From Pararoseomonas sp. SCSIO 73927 (GTDB taxonomy: Bacteria; Pseudomonadota; Alphaproteobacteria; Acetobacterales; Acetobacteraceae): a stretch of DNA of 64,000 bases. A program made the position numbers and the translations under genes. The notes beneath the pieces were generated by a model, which saw nothing but the letters and a program-made list of their open reading frames with translations, was not told where the DNA came from and did no database searches. The stretch spans positions 2,908,501 to 2,972,500 of the forward strand of contig NZ_CP146232.1 of NCBI RefSeq assembly GCF_037040815.1, in the 5' to 3' direction. Positions 35,112 to 45,052 of the stretch are shown here, in pieces; within the stretch, counting starts at the first letter, position 1, and each line of letters begins with the position of its first letter.

Positions 35112-35476
35112 CTCGCATGCTGAGGACGAGCGTATCGTCGGCGCGGTCGTGCTGCCTTGCTGCGGCGGCGTCCGCTCCTGGACAGGCCTTGTGCCGGATT
35201 GCTCGACTTGAGTGTGCCGAGGGTCCGTAAGCTTGAGCGGAGGGTACGAGGGGCTCATGACAGTTCCCATGAAAAACGGTCCGATAATGCAACTATCATG
35301 TGGCTATTTGGAGGGGCAGAGAAGAGTGACCCCTCGCGATCCGGCACCGGCGCTTATGCTGTCTGGGTACGGACATCCTTGGTGAGCGTAGAAGCAGCAC
35401 GGATCCGTGTGCGCGGGGCATGAGGCTACTTGGGCGTTGCTAGACGTCCCTGACGCGTGGCCAGGGATACTCGGGG
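35112..35476. other. Gap between lipoprotein gene and transposon end
   Basis: About 365 bases without a supported gene. Composition becomes more AT-rich toward 35476. If the lipoprotein starts upstream of 35111, part of this stretch is coding. No promoter could be assigned with confidence. Confidence 0.35.
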
Positions 35477-35545
35477 ATTTTGGGCACACATATTTTCGTT
35501 TGGGCATACTTTTTTGAAATGGGTTAACTTGTTTTGTGGGGTACA
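35477..35545 (-). mobile_element. Tn7-like transposon end inside a DUF4011 helicase gene
   Basis: Read on the minus strand from 35545, the sequence starts TGTACCCC and contains four CCCA blocks, each followed by an A-rich tract, at offsets 6, 23, 42 and 62 (spacings 17, 19, 20). Two of them carry a longer shared core (plus strand TTGGGCACAC and TTGGGCATAC). A TGT terminus plus phased short repeats in AT-rich DNA is how Tn7/Tn5053-like ends look to their TnsB-type transposase. The junction cuts the helicase right after the Walker A Lys-Ser codons. The second end was not found. Confidence 0.6.
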
Positions 35546-36603
35546 GACTTGCCGGTCCCGGGCGGGCCCTGGATGACGAGGTTACGCCCCTGCCGTACGT
35601 CGTGGACCGCCAGCGTCTGGGAGCTGTCGCAGTCCACGATGTGCAGCATGTCGACCGGGGCGATGTACCGGTCGATCGGGGTGTCCTCGTGAAGCAGCTC
35701 GTCCCGGCCGTCGAACCCGTCGGCCAGGAGGGATCGGATCAGTGGGCGATCGGCGATGGTCTCGCCCTGGGGCCAGTTCGCCGGATCGAGGTCTCGGTAC
35801 ATGAGGAACTTGGCGAAGGAGAAGAAGCCGAGGACGATGTCGTCCGGCTTGACCTCCCAGCCGTCCTTCGTCTCGACGGCCCGTGCCACGGCCTTGAAGT
35901 AGGCAGTCGGCTCGAACTCGTCGTCCGCCTCGAGTTCCGGGAGCTTCAGGGCGTGCACCCGGTCCAGATAGGCCTCTAGGGAGAGGTTGGCCGACAGATC
36001 CTCGGGCCTGGCGCGGACGCGGAAGCGCTCTCCGGCCGTGCCGCGTTCCAGCCTGACCGGCACGAGGACGAGCGGCGCGTGCCGGACGTTTTCCCTGTTC
36101 TGGGGATCGATCCACTTGAGCATCCCCAAGGCCAGGTAGAGGACATTGACGCCCTGCTCCTCCTCCAGAGTGAGGGCATCCCCGTAGAGGTCGAAAAGGC
36201 GCTTCTGCAGGCCCTTCGAGGTCATCCGCGTCTGCAGCTTGGTGTCGGAATGGCGGCTCGCGACACCCTTCTCGTCGCCCCCCTCGTCATCTGCGGGCTG
36301 GGGCAGCTCGGCCAGGAAGGCTTCGTCGACCGCCTTGGCGTCCGCCTTCTCCTGTGCCGTCTCCCGCCCGGGCAGGAAGGTGCAGGCCTTGCTCTCGCGG
36401 ACCAGGAGCCGGAAGACCTCGGAGGACCGCTCGTCGACCACGTCGACTGTCTTGGCCGATGCGGAGAACCGCGGAACGTTGAGGAGGCGGTTGCGGGCCG
36501 ACAGGTCCAGTAGCTCGGCCCGTGCCTTCTCGAGCTTGGCGGCGATCGGAAGGTCGCCCTGAAACACCGAAACCGGCCCGTCCGCCATGCCTGTGTCACT
36601 CAA
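35524..36603 (-). pseudogene. 5' fragment of a DUF4011 SF1 helicase
   Basis: A 359-codon frame. After a 25-residue lead it shows the DUF4011 N-terminal domain (LLDLSARNRLLNVPRFSASA, later LFDLYGDALTLEEEQGVNVL and APLVLVPVRLERG) and runs into GRNLVIQGPPGTGKS. At that Walker A the family should continue for over a thousand residues of helicase and nuclease, but here the frame meets transposon-like DNA and stops after six foreign residues. ATP hydrolysis cannot be completed, so the product is presumably inactive. It lies 149 bases behind the YhaN-like gene on the same strand and probably was part of one locus. Confidence 0.85.
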
Positions 36604-36752
36604 TTTCTGTTAGCGAAATGGTACAAGGAAGCCTGGATCACGCAAGGCGCTCAGCCCGGCCATCTGCCAGGCAGCACAACTGCGAAGAGGGGCTGTGGCG
36701 CCTACACCGAGGTCCACGTCCGCCCTCCCGTGAAGGTAATCGGGACGGCAAC

Positions 36753-39700
36753 CTACTGGTCCCGGGGCAGTCCGAGGTGTTGGACATGGATGCTGGACAG
36801 GCTGACCGGGTCCCGCAGCACTCCGAGCAAGTGCTCATGATGGGTGAGCAGGATGACCTGGGTCGTCTCGCTCAGTCGTAGCAGGGCGCGGAAGGCCGCC
36901 GCAGCACGCCGATCGTCATGGCTCTGCAGGATGTCGTCGCCGATGAAGGGCAGGACGGTCCCGCTGGCCGCCTCGTCAGCGATGGCGACGAGGCGGAGGG
37001 CCAGGAAAAGCTGGTCCCTCGTGCCTTCGGAGAGCTGGTCGACCTCGACCTCCTCCTCGGGGAAGTCCCGCATACGCAGCACAAGCCGTGCCGTACCGCG
37101 ATCGTCCTCCCGGGAGGCGACGCCGCTATAGGTGCCGTTGGTCAGTTCGGAGAAGGTCTCGCCGATCCGGCGGAGCAGCGCGTCATCACCGCCATCCTGC
37201 ACGGCGCCGAGTGCAGCCTCCAGCAACCCCGCCGCGACCTGCATAACGAGCGCGTCCTCGAGCGTCTGGCCGATCTGGCCTGCAGCCGAAGCCTCGTTGG
37301 CCGCCGCCCTGAGGGCGGCCTCGTCCCCGGCGAGCTGCCGTAGTTCCACCTCAAGGGTCGTGACGATGGCCACCTGTTCCTGTGCGGCGGCAGCATGGCC
37401 GCGCTGGGCCTCTTCAGCCTCTCGCAGCGCTCCCTCCAGATCATCCGCCGCAAGCGCCGCCGCCTCGGTCCGCAGCGCGTTCAGGTCCAGCCCGTCACCC
37501 CCGGTCAACAGGTCGGCCGCGGCTGCGTCGCGCAGCCCCTCCTGCCGGGCGCGCTCCTGGCCGAGCAGGATGCGCTCCTCCGCGACTTCCACTGTGGCGG
37601 CACCGGCCTCGGCGATCACCGCCCGTAGCGCGGCCTCCGCTTCGGCGAGGGCCGCCTCGTGCTGGCGCAGCGTGCCCAGTTCCCTCTCGCGCTGGCCGAG
37701 CAGCGCGGCGCGCCGCTCGGCCAGCGCGGCTTCGATCCGCTGACGGCGGTCCAGTTCGCGCAGCCCGCCCAGGGCATCCTCCCCAGGGGTGCCGCCGAGG
37801 CGCTCGCATATTGCCGCGTAGACGGTCCGGAACCGCGCAAGCGCCCCTCGCCATGCCGAGGCCTGGACCTCCAGCTCGGCGGCGCTGCGCAGGCTCCCCG
37901 CAAGGATGTCGCTGGCTTCCAGTATCCCGTCCAGGGCCTGCGGCGGCAGGTCCGGCGCCTGGCCCAGGCGCTCCAGCGCCGCGCCCCACTCGGCCTGGCA
38001 GCGCAAGCGGCTCTCGGCCGCCGCCTCGCGTTCCCCTCCGATGTCCCGGAGCGCGTCGTGCGCAGCCGTGGCGGCGGCCTCGTACTCACGCCTCCGGTCC
38101 TGGGCCGCACGCCTTCGAAGGACCGTGGAGGCCGCGCGATCTAGAACGACGGACAGATCTCCCGGCGCGGCATCGTCGAGCAACCGGAGCAGTCTGGTCG
38201 CGGCCCCTTCTTGGCGTGCCCGCACCTCGGTCAAGGCAGCCTGCGCGGTCGTCAGGGCCTGCCGTGCCGCCAGTCCAGCCTCTCGTGCCGCGATCAGACG
38301 CTGCACTTCGGCCAACCCCGCCCTCCCATGTAGCCCCAGCGGATGGATGGCCGCTGCCCAGGCCGCCTGGGCCGCGTCGGACGCCTCCCGTGCCCCGCGC
38401 GCCTCATCCAGGGCGGCCGAGAGTTCGGCCTCGCGCTCAGCCAGCGCGCGCACGAGCCTTTCGGCGCCTGCCACCCGCTCGGCATCGGACCAGCGAGCGT
38501 CGGCGATCCGGTCCGCGGCGCTCACGGCCTCGGCGTAGGCGAGAGGCAGGGAACGTCCATCTCCGTAGGCCTCTTCCTTCTCACGATCGATGGCCTCGCC
38601 GGAGAGGCGGCGGAACACGAGATCCCATCCCGCCTCGCGATGCCTGCGGGCCTTGAGGAGGTCGGCCCCGGTCGATGGCGCGCCGCCCACCTCGAGTGCT
38701 GCCTTCTCCGCCTTCACTGCGGCCAGGGATCCCTCGGCCCGGCGTATGGCCTCGTTATGACGCTCCAGCAGCAGCCGGGCAGCGTCCCGCGCGGCCGCCA
38801 GCCGGGTCAGCACGGCCTCCGTCGGCGGATCCAGCCCGGCCAGTGTCTCCGGGTCGCGGAGCAGTGCCGGAAGACGGGCCAGCGCACCTGCGAACTGTGC
38901 CTCGGCCTCCTCCACCCCGCGCCGTGCCGCAGCCAGGTTGCGCGTCGGGTCACCCTCGCGCTGGATCTCGCCGAGCATCTCCTCCAGCTGCCGCATGTCC
39001 TCAGGTGGTGGTAGCGCGGCCATGGCCTGCTCCGCCTGGGCGAGGCGCGCTTCCTGCTCCGCGGCCCGCCGGGGAAGGCCAGCGAGCGCCGTTTCCTGCG
39101 CCTCCTGTTCGGCCTTCAGGCGACGGAGCTGCGCCACCAGCGATGAAGGAGGCACGAGGGAGGCCGCCTCGGTCGCGTCGGCCCGGCCCAGGATCCTGGC
39201 CTGCTCCGCAACCCGGTCCCGGGCTTCCGCGAGAGCCTCTTCCGTGCCCGGCAGCCCGGCCATGGCGCTCTCGACGAGTCCTACCATCCCCGCTAGCGCC
39301 TGGATCTCCTCGGTCACGGCCAGCAGGACGTCATCCACCGCGACCCGGGCAACGTCTTCGTCAAGCCGCGCGAGGTAGGCGCGGGCCGTCTCCAGGGTGT
39401 GGCGTGCCTGCGCCACGGCGCCGCGCGCGGCAGGCAGGCGCCCGGCTAGGTCAGCAGGAAGGCGCGGGGCGTGTGGGCTCGCCGCAAGCCAGGCCGTGGC
39501 CATAGCGTGTGCTGTCAGGAGAGGCCGGGTGCGGCGGACACGCTCCAGGCGGCGCAGCCTTGAGCCTGCCTCGGCGGCGGCGCGGTTGCTCTCGTCCCGA
39601 CGCGCCTCCGCGTCCCGCAGCGCCCTCTCGCGCTCCGCCCATTCCTGCGGCCGCACGAGGCTGTCCTTGAGCTGGCGGCGGCTCTCCGACCAGCGGTCGA

Positions 39701-40259
39701 GGGCGACATAGAAGGGGCGAGAGGCGGTCTTGCGGGGGGGAGCCAAGGCGTCGCGCTCCCCCTCCAGCGCACGGTGCAGGGACGAAGCTTCCCGCAGCCC
39801 ACCGGCCGCAGCCAGCAGCGCGTCGGCCAGGATGCCGCCCGAGGTCAGGAGTTCGCGCCCGCCCTGCCGTAGCCGCTCGGTGTCGAGCGCGAAGAGCTGC
39901 GACATCAGCTTGCCGTCAGCCCGTCCCAGCAGTCTGTCCAGCCAGGTCTGGTCGAGCGGGGCGTCGCCCTCGCCGGTCAGTGTGTTCCGGTTCCCCTTGC
40001 GGCGGGTGAAGGCAAAGGGGGCGCCGTCAGGACCGATGCCGGTCGCGGCGATCTGCATGCCCGGGTAGCCGTGCCGGAAGCCCATGGGCGTCTGCCCGCC
40101 GATGCCGAAGAGCAGGTCCTGGAAGGCCTGGCGGAGGACGGACTTGCCCGCCCCGTTCGGGGCCAGGACGAGGTTGATGCGCCCCGGGGCAGGGTCGAAG
40201 GTGAGTGCCGTCTCCTCGAAGGGGCCGTAGCGGCGCAGGGTGAGGCCGGTCAGGCGCAT
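36753..40259 (-). CDS. YhaN-like AAA ATPase (Rad50/SbcC type)
   Basis: A 1168-residue protein. The N-terminal half-ATPase begins RLTGLTLRRYGPFEETALTF with Walker A APNGAGKS at 33-40. The centre is very long alanine/arginine/glutamate-rich coiled coil. The C-terminal half-ATPase has the signature QLSEGTRDQLFLALRL, Walker B LPFIGDDI and H-loop LLTHHEH. This is the YhaN class of SMC-like proteins that pair with a YhaO nuclease in DNA-end processing. Start ATG 40259 lies 7 bases after the YhaO stop. A longer open frame upstream is antisense over that gene. Confidence 0.88.
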   Translation of the reverse strand: MRLTGLTLRRYGPFEETALTFDPAPGRINLVLAPNGAGKSVLRQAFQDLLFGIGGQTPMGFRHGYPGMQIAATGIGPDGAPFAFTRRKGNRNTLTGEGDAPLDQTWLDRLLGRADGKLMSQLFALDTERLRQGGRELLTSGGILADALLAAAGGLREASSLHRALEGERDALAPPRKTASRPFYVALDRWSESRRQLKDSLVRPQEWAERERALRDAEARRDESNRAAAEAGSRLRRLERVRRTRPLLTAHAMATAWLAASPHAPRLPADLAGRLPAARGAVAQARHTLETARAYLARLDEDVARVAVDDVLLAVTEEIQALAGMVGLVESAMAGLPGTEEALAEARDRVAEQARILGRADATEAASLVPPSSLVAQLRRLKAEQEAQETALAGLPRRAAEQEARLAQAEQAMAALPPPEDMRQLEEMLGEIQREGDPTRNLAAARRGVEEAEAQFAGALARLPALLRDPETLAGLDPPTEAVLTRLAAARDAARLLLERHNEAIRRAEGSLAAVKAEKAALEVGGAPSTGADLLKARRHREAGWDLVFRRLSGEAIDREKEEAYGDGRSLPLAYAEAVSAADRIADARWSDAERVAGAERLVRALAEREAELSAALDEARGAREASDAAQAAWAAAIHPLGLHGRAGLAEVQRLIAAREAGLAARQALTTAQAALTEVRARQEGAATRLLRLLDDAAPGDLSVVLDRAASTVLRRRAAQDRRREYEAAATAAHDALRDIGGEREAAAESRLRCQAEWGAALERLGQAPDLPPQALDGILEASDILAGSLRSAAELEVQASAWRGALARFRTVYAAICERLGGTPGEDALGGLRELDRRQRIEAALAERRAALLGQRERELGTLRQHEAALAEAEAALRAVIAEAGAATVEVAEERILLGQERARQEGLRDAAAADLLTGGDGLDLNALRTEAAALAADDLEGALREAEEAQRGHAAAAQEQVAIVTTLEVELRQLAGDEAALRAAANEASAAGQIGQTLEDALVMQVAAGLLEAALGAVQDGGDDALLRRIGETFSELTNGTYSGVASREDDRGTARLVLRMRDFPEEEVEVDQLSEGTRDQLFLALRLVAIADEAASGTVLPFIGDDILQSHDDRRAAAAFRALLRLSETTQVILLTHHEHLLGVLRDPVSLSSIHVQHLGLPRDQ

Positions 40260-40266
40260 GGACGCC

Positions 40267-41547
40267 TCAGCCCTGGGCGAGGCGGGCGAGCAGGAGGTCC
40301 CGTGCCCGCTGCAACAGCTCCGGCGGCAGCCGCCCCTCCGCCGCCTGGACGGCGGGGTGGTCCGGGCCGAGCGCCTGGCGCAGGCCGCCCAGACCACGAT
40401 CCAGCATCGCCGTGGCGTAGCCCTGCGCCGCGGCAGCAGGGCCGGTCGCCTCCTCAGGCGCCTCGGCCATGGCGTCGATCGCGCGCACGAGCCGCCCGAC
40501 GGCGTCGTCGCGCGCCCGCAAGGCGCCGATGTCCTGCATGGGGCGGGTCGCGACGCGGACGTCCTCGATCCAGACCGCGTCGGCCTCTGCCACCTCCAGT
40601 GCGGCGGCCACGAGCTTCTGCCGCAGAACGGCCGGGTCGCGGGCAAGGACGAGGTGGGCAGGGCAGGCGCCCTCCAGCCGAAGGCGCAGGACCAAGAGGC
40701 GGCCCTCGGCGGCGTCCACCGCCTCGCCCATGGCGCGGCGGCAACGGACCAGTACGGCCTCCTCGTCGGCGGCGCCCTCGCAGTCCACGGTCAGCCGTGC
40801 CCAGCGCACGGCATCCAGCGCCCGGTGCTCGACGCCCACCACGCGGCCGTGGCGGACGGTGACGAGGCTGGCGCCCTTGGCCCCGGCCTCGTTGACGTGT
40901 CGGCCCTGCAGGTTGCCGGGGAAGACGATCCAGGGGTCCTGCAGCACCTCCTCACGGGCGTGGATGTGGCCGAGCGCCCAGTAGTCGTAACCGTGGGCGG
41001 CCAGTTGCTCGACCGTGCAGGGGGCGTAGGACTGGTGACCGGGTCGGCCCGTGGCCGCGGTGTGCAGCAGGCCGATGTTGAAGCGGTTCGCGGCGGGGGC
41101 CGGGTAGCCCTGGGCGAGGTTCTGCTGGACGTCGCGGGTCTGGAAGCTCTGGCCGTGCAGGACGACCTCGAACTCCGGCCACTCTACCGTGTCTGGCCGG
41201 TCGGCCCGGAGCAGGGTGGCGCCCTCCGGCAGGCTAAGCGAACGGGTGAGGACGCTCTCGGCGTCGTGGTTGCCGCGGATGGCCACGATGCGGATCCGGG
41301 CGCGGGTGAGCCGGGCGAAGGCGGCGACGAGGGCCTGTCCGGTTCGGAAATCGGGCCAATCACCGTCGTAGAGGTCGCCCGCCACTACCACGAAGTCGAC
41401 CCTCTCCCGGATGGCGAGGTCGACGAGGTTGGTCAGGGCGTCCCGGGTGGCTTGGCGAATACGGGAAGCCGGAGCATCGGCACCAAGCCCACGGAGGGGG
41501 CTGTCCAGGTGCAGGTCGGCGGCGTGGATGAAGCGGAAGCTGCTCAA
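40267..41547 (-). CDS. YhaO-like metallophosphoesterase (SbcD/Mre11 type)
   Basis: A 426-residue calcineurin-like phosphoesterase. Metal-binding motifs are DLHLDSPL, GDLYDGDW, RGNHDAE, a His in LLHTAA and GHIHAREE. That is the Mre11/SbcD order. It is the first gene of the pair with the YhaN-like ATPase, and together they should form an ATP-controlled nuclease on DNA ends. The start MSSFRFIHAADLHL is directly at the catalytic core. It is divergent from the SIR2 gene at 41686. Confidence 0.88.
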   Translation of the reverse strand: MSSFRFIHAADLHLDSPLRGLGADAPASRIRQATRDALTNLVDLAIRERVDFVVVAGDLYDGDWPDFRTGQALVAAFARLTRARIRIVAIRGNHDAESVLTRSLSLPEGATLLRADRPDTVEWPEFEVVLHGQSFQTRDVQQNLAQGYPAPAANRFNIGLLHTAATGRPGHQSYAPCTVEQLAAHGYDYWALGHIHAREEVLQDPWIVFPGNLQGRHVNEAGAKGASLVTVRHGRVVGVEHRALDAVRWARLTVDCEGAADEEAVLVRCRRAMGEAVDAAEGRLLVLRLRLEGACPAHLVLARDPAVLRQKLVAAALEVAEADAVWIEDVRVATRPMQDIGALRARDDAVGRLVRAIDAMAEAPEEATGPAAAAQGYATAMLDRGLGGLRQALGPDHPAVQAAEGRLPPELLQRARDLLLARLAQG

Positions 41548-41685
41548 GCTTTACCATCATGCCGTGCCGCTTGGCGGCGATCAAGCGAATGGGCCGACAT
41601 AGATGACGCCTACCCACCCCTTTGAAGGACCTATGCGCGCAGGTAACGTTGAACAAGGAATCGGCGCCGCGTCAGGAGTACCTTC

Positions 41686-42750
41686 GTGATCCCGGACGAG
41701 GTCATTAAGCGCATCCAAGACCTATTCAGACCATCTCCTGTGCTTCTAGTAGGTAGCGGCTTCTCGTGCGGTTACGGGTTGCCGGGTATGTGGGAGGTTG
41801 CTCAGCATCTGATCGGAGCGCTGAATTCTTCTTCCATGTCGCGCGATGCATTCTCACTTTGGGAAGCACATAGGGCAGAGATCAACGAGGACTTCGAGAA
41901 AGGGCTCAACCAAATCCCTAGTGGCGCACCAGCTCGCGAAGAGCTCGTGGCCGAGATCCGGAAGCTTATCTCACGGCTTATCGTTAATCGTACTGCGGAC
42001 GCCGAATGCAGGATCCGAAGTGTAAAGAATCCCCAAACAGAGGCACCCGCGCGTCTTCTAAAGCGCATTTACGCCGGAATACCACAGAACACTGAGTGCG
42101 CGCCGATTATCACCACCAACTACGACACGCTCCTAGAGTTGTTTTGCGATTTCGCGAAGCTGCCTCTGGATACGGGGTTCGAGGGCCATCGGCATAGATT
42201 TTTTCGGGAGGGCACTATCTATCGCACTCTCTATCGTCGGGAAAGCGTGCAAGTAAAGAACATCATGCAATTCGAATACAGGCATTTCACCAACATCAGA
42301 CTTCTCAAGCCCCACGGGTCGGTTGCATGGCACTCGACTGACTATGGGCCTGTAGAGATACTCAATCATGCAGATGCTGGCTCCAGAGCTATAGTAATTC
42401 CGGGGCCATCAAAGTACGAAGACGCTCTGGTGATGACACTCTTCGATTCCGTGCGGACTGAAATGAACGCCTGTATAAGAAACGCTTCGGGGTTGATGTG
42501 CCTAGGCTTCGGCTTCAACGATGCACACCTTCAAGGCGCCATCCGTGACAGGCTGCGCTATCGCATGCCCATGCTTATACTAACCAAGAAATTAACCGCC
42601 AACATCGAAGCTCTCTTGGCTGACCACCCACATATAATCTCCATCTCGGAGCATCCAGATGGTTCGTCCTGCCATGCCGACGGAAGTATATACGTCTCAA
42701 ACGAACCTATTTGGACGCTCGATTGTTTTCTGAAAACCTTCTTGGAGTGA
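41686..42750 (+). CDS. SIR2-domain defence protein
   Basis: A 354-residue protein starting GTG with AGGAG upstream. The SIR2 NAD-binding core is clear: LLVGSGFSCGYGLPG near residue 20, IITTNYDTLLELF, LKPHGSVAW and a late GLMCLGFGFNDAHL. With the HerA ATPase next door this is the SIR2-HerA pair, a known anti-phage system (also named Nezha) in which SIR2 degrades NAD+ within a large complex. The gene is far more AT-rich than its flanks, so it was recently acquired. Confidence 0.9.
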   Translation: MIPDEVIKRIQDLFRPSPVLLVGSGFSCGYGLPGMWEVAQHLIGALNSSSMSRDAFSLWEAHRAEINEDFEKGLNQIPSGAPAREELVAEIRKLISRLIVNRTADAECRIRSVKNPQTEAPARLLKRIYAGIPQNTECAPIITTNYDTLLELFCDFAKLPLDTGFEGHRHRFFREGTIYRTLYRRESVQVKNIMQFEYRHFTNIRLLKPHGSVAWHSTDYGPVEILNHADAGSRAIVIPGPSKYEDALVMTLFDSVRTEMNACIRNASGLMCLGFGFNDAHLQGAIRDRLRYRMPMLILTKKLTANIEALLADHPHIISISEHPDGSSCHADGSIYVSNEPIWTLDCFLKTFLE

Positions 42751-42755
42751 TTTCG

Positions 42756-44540
42756 ATGGGAATCTTCGCGTTTTCTCTTCATCATTCCATCGGCGAGGTT
42801 CGAAGTGTCGAGAGTTCCAAAATTATCGCTCGGGTGACTGATCCTACTCGCTTGCAGAGAGCAAGAGTAGGTCGCCTAGTGGCAATCCAGTCCGTGGGTG
42901 ACGAGTGGCTAATCGGAATTCTGGACCGGGTATGGCGTCACGCCATAGAGGTTGAGCGAATTGAGGGTATCAGCGACGGAGCGTCAGCGCCTGAGGTACC
43001 GGCGGAGGAAAACGGCGTCACGATTAGTCTGGTTGGCACATACCGAGAGCGAGATGGAAAGCGCAGAAATGTTTTCTCGCGAGCGGTTTTTTCGCTGCCT
43101 GAAATCAACCGCCCAGTTTATCCACTGGATGAAAAATCCCTGGAAGACTTTATGGGGATTCTCAGCTCGTCCACGAAGTCGGCTGCGACAACACCTCTCA
43201 AGATCGGGCGGTATACCTTAGATGAGCGAGCAATTGCTTATGTGGACGGGGACAAGCTCTTCCAGAGACATATGGCTCTCGTCGGCAGCACTGGTTCCGG
43301 AAAATCGTACGCTGTCGCGTCGATCTTAGAACAGGCAGCAAAGCTTCCTCATGCGAATGCGATTATTCTTGATCTGCATGGCGAATACTCGAGTATGTCC
43401 TTTGCTCGTCACTTCAGGGTCGCCGGTATAGGTGATCTCAAGGCTCCAAACAGCCACGCACTATTTCTGCCGTTTTGGCTTCTCACATACGATGAGATGC
43501 AGTCGCTCTTCATTGACCGCTCTGGGGAAAACGCTCCAAATCAAGCTCTAGCCCTCATGGAAGCAGTGATCGAGCTAAAGCAACGCGCAATCGAGGCGTT
43601 TGGCAAACCAGATCTGCTGGATGGTTTTACAATTGACACGCCTGTCCCATTTAGCTTGCAAGCGTTGCTGGCTGCACAAACTGCCAAGAATGAAGATGAG
43701 AGTGACACCGGGGAGGTATACGCGTCGGGGCCTCGCAAGGGGCAGCCGAAAATGGAGAGGGGAGCACTTTACGGAAAGCTCTCCCGATTCCTGATTCGGA
43801 TGCGGACGAAGATCAAAGATCGACGATACGCCTTTATGTACCAGCCGCCTGTTGAGTGCGATGAGTATGATGCACTGCATAAACTTGCCGAACTACTTCT
43901 CGGGTCGGGAGACTCGACCGGAAATGTCAATTCCGGGATAAAAATTATCGACTTCTCGGAGGTTCCATCGGATATTCTGCCGGTTGTTGTGGGGCTTGTC
44001 GCAAGGTTAGTATATCAATTGCAGTTCTGGAGTGACCCTGGTGCTGATGGTGATCACCGACATCCTATCGCCCTCATCTGTGATGAAGCTCACCTGTATC
44101 TACCCAGTGCCCAAAATGATGTCGGACCACTCGAACGGCGAGCTCTTGAGAATTTCGAGCGTATTGCCAAGGAGGGCAGGAAGTACGGCGTTAGCTTGAT
44201 GGTAGTAAGCCAACGGCCATCAGATGTAAGCGCAACAATCCTTAGTCAATGCAGTAACATCGTGAGCCTGCGGCTTGCAAACAAGATCGATCAAGGCGTT
44301 GTACGGCAGCTCCTCCCTGAAAGTCTTGAAAGCTTGATGGAAGTGCTCCCTACGCTAGATGTCGGTGAAGCAGTAATCGTCGGCGACGCAATTCTTCTTC
44401 CAACTCGAATCAAGTTAGATGAACCGAAGAGCGTGCCGAGAAGTGCAACCATTCCCTTCTGGAGTCGATGGGACGCTCCCAAGTGTTCTGTCGATCTGAG
44501 AAAGGCGGTCGAAAATATGAGAAAACAATCTCGGGTCTAA
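42756..44540 (+). CDS. HerA-like ATPase of the SIR2-HerA system
   Basis: A 594-residue protein. An N-terminal HAS-barrel-like part (GEVRSVESSKIIARV) is followed by the FtsK/HerA ATPase with Walker A VGSTGSGKSYAV near 176 and Walker B LICDEAHLYLP near 442. The sensor/arginine-finger region VSQRPSDVSATILSQCSN follows. Start ATG 42756 lies five bases after the SIR2 stop, with GGAG overlapping the SIR2 end. HerA hexamers assemble with SIR2 dodecamers in the characterised system. Low GC matches its partner. Confidence 0.9.
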   Translation: MGIFAFSLHHSIGEVRSVESSKIIARVTDPTRLQRARVGRLVAIQSVGDEWLIGILDRVWRHAIEVERIEGISDGASAPEVPAEENGVTISLVGTYRERDGKRRNVFSRAVFSLPEINRPVYPLDEKSLEDFMGILSSSTKSAATTPLKIGRYTLDERAIAYVDGDKLFQRHMALVGSTGSGKSYAVASILEQAAKLPHANAIILDLHGEYSSMSFARHFRVAGIGDLKAPNSHALFLPFWLLTYDEMQSLFIDRSGENAPNQALALMEAVIELKQRAIEAFGKPDLLDGFTIDTPVPFSLQALLAAQTAKNEDESDTGEVYASGPRKGQPKMERGALYGKLSRFLIRMRTKIKDRRYAFMYQPPVECDEYDALHKLAELLLGSGDSTGNVNSGIKIIDFSEVPSDILPVVVGLVARLVYQLQFWSDPGADGDHRHPIALICDEAHLYLPSAQNDVGPLERRALENFERIAKEGRKYGVSLMVVSQRPSDVSATILSQCSNIVSLRLANKIDQGVVRQLLPESLESLMEVLPTLDVGEAVIVGDAILLPTRIKLDEPKSVPRSATIPFWSRWDAPKCSVDLRKAVENMRKQSRV

Positions 44541-45052
44541 GAAGTTCAGGAAGTGCGTCAACAAGTGGGACGCTACCGGCCGACAAGCAATGTCTAACCG
44601 TGGCAGTTCTCAACAGGTGCGTAGAGCGACGAGGATAGACGGGCCCTGGCGCGCGAAGCTTGACGTATTCTAGAGGCCTGCTGTGGTTCAGATCACTCGA
44701 TCAAGAACGCTCCCATCCTGCCGGAACGTCCAAGAATAGCTGGTGCTACCGCCGGTCTTTTGGTCGGGCAACATGGCACAGCTCCTAGATTGAGGGCAGC
44801 GGCATGGTTGTGCTGCCTACCCTGGTAGGTTCCTCTTCCGAAGAGGAAGCGGCAGCTCTGGCAGGGCTTCGCGTGGTGCCGACCACCGCGGCCGGAGCCC
44901 TGGCCTGGGTAATGGAAAGGGCATCTACAACAATGCTGGGAACGACCTCCCCGATTCAGGGCAGCAGGCCCGTTTGCCACTGCATCAACCCCATTGCGTC
45001 TCCAGTCACTCCTTAGCAAATTCCCGAGGACGTCCTGCAGTTCGGAAAGTCC
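44541..45052. other. Intergenic stretch with a perfect 19-base palindrome
   Basis: About 510 bases with no supported gene. TTCCTCTTC-C-GAAGAGGAA at 44830-44848 is a perfect 9-bp inverted repeat around a single base. It may be an operator for the downstream protease operon or a residue of the imported SIR2-HerA segment boundary. GC content returns to that of the host here. Confidence 0.4.

Noticed and set aside
40260..40646. N-terminal extension of the YhaN-like frame
   Set aside because: It is antisense-like reading over the YhaO gene, with Arg/Pro-rich composition. The SMC-like N-terminus begins exactly at 40259.
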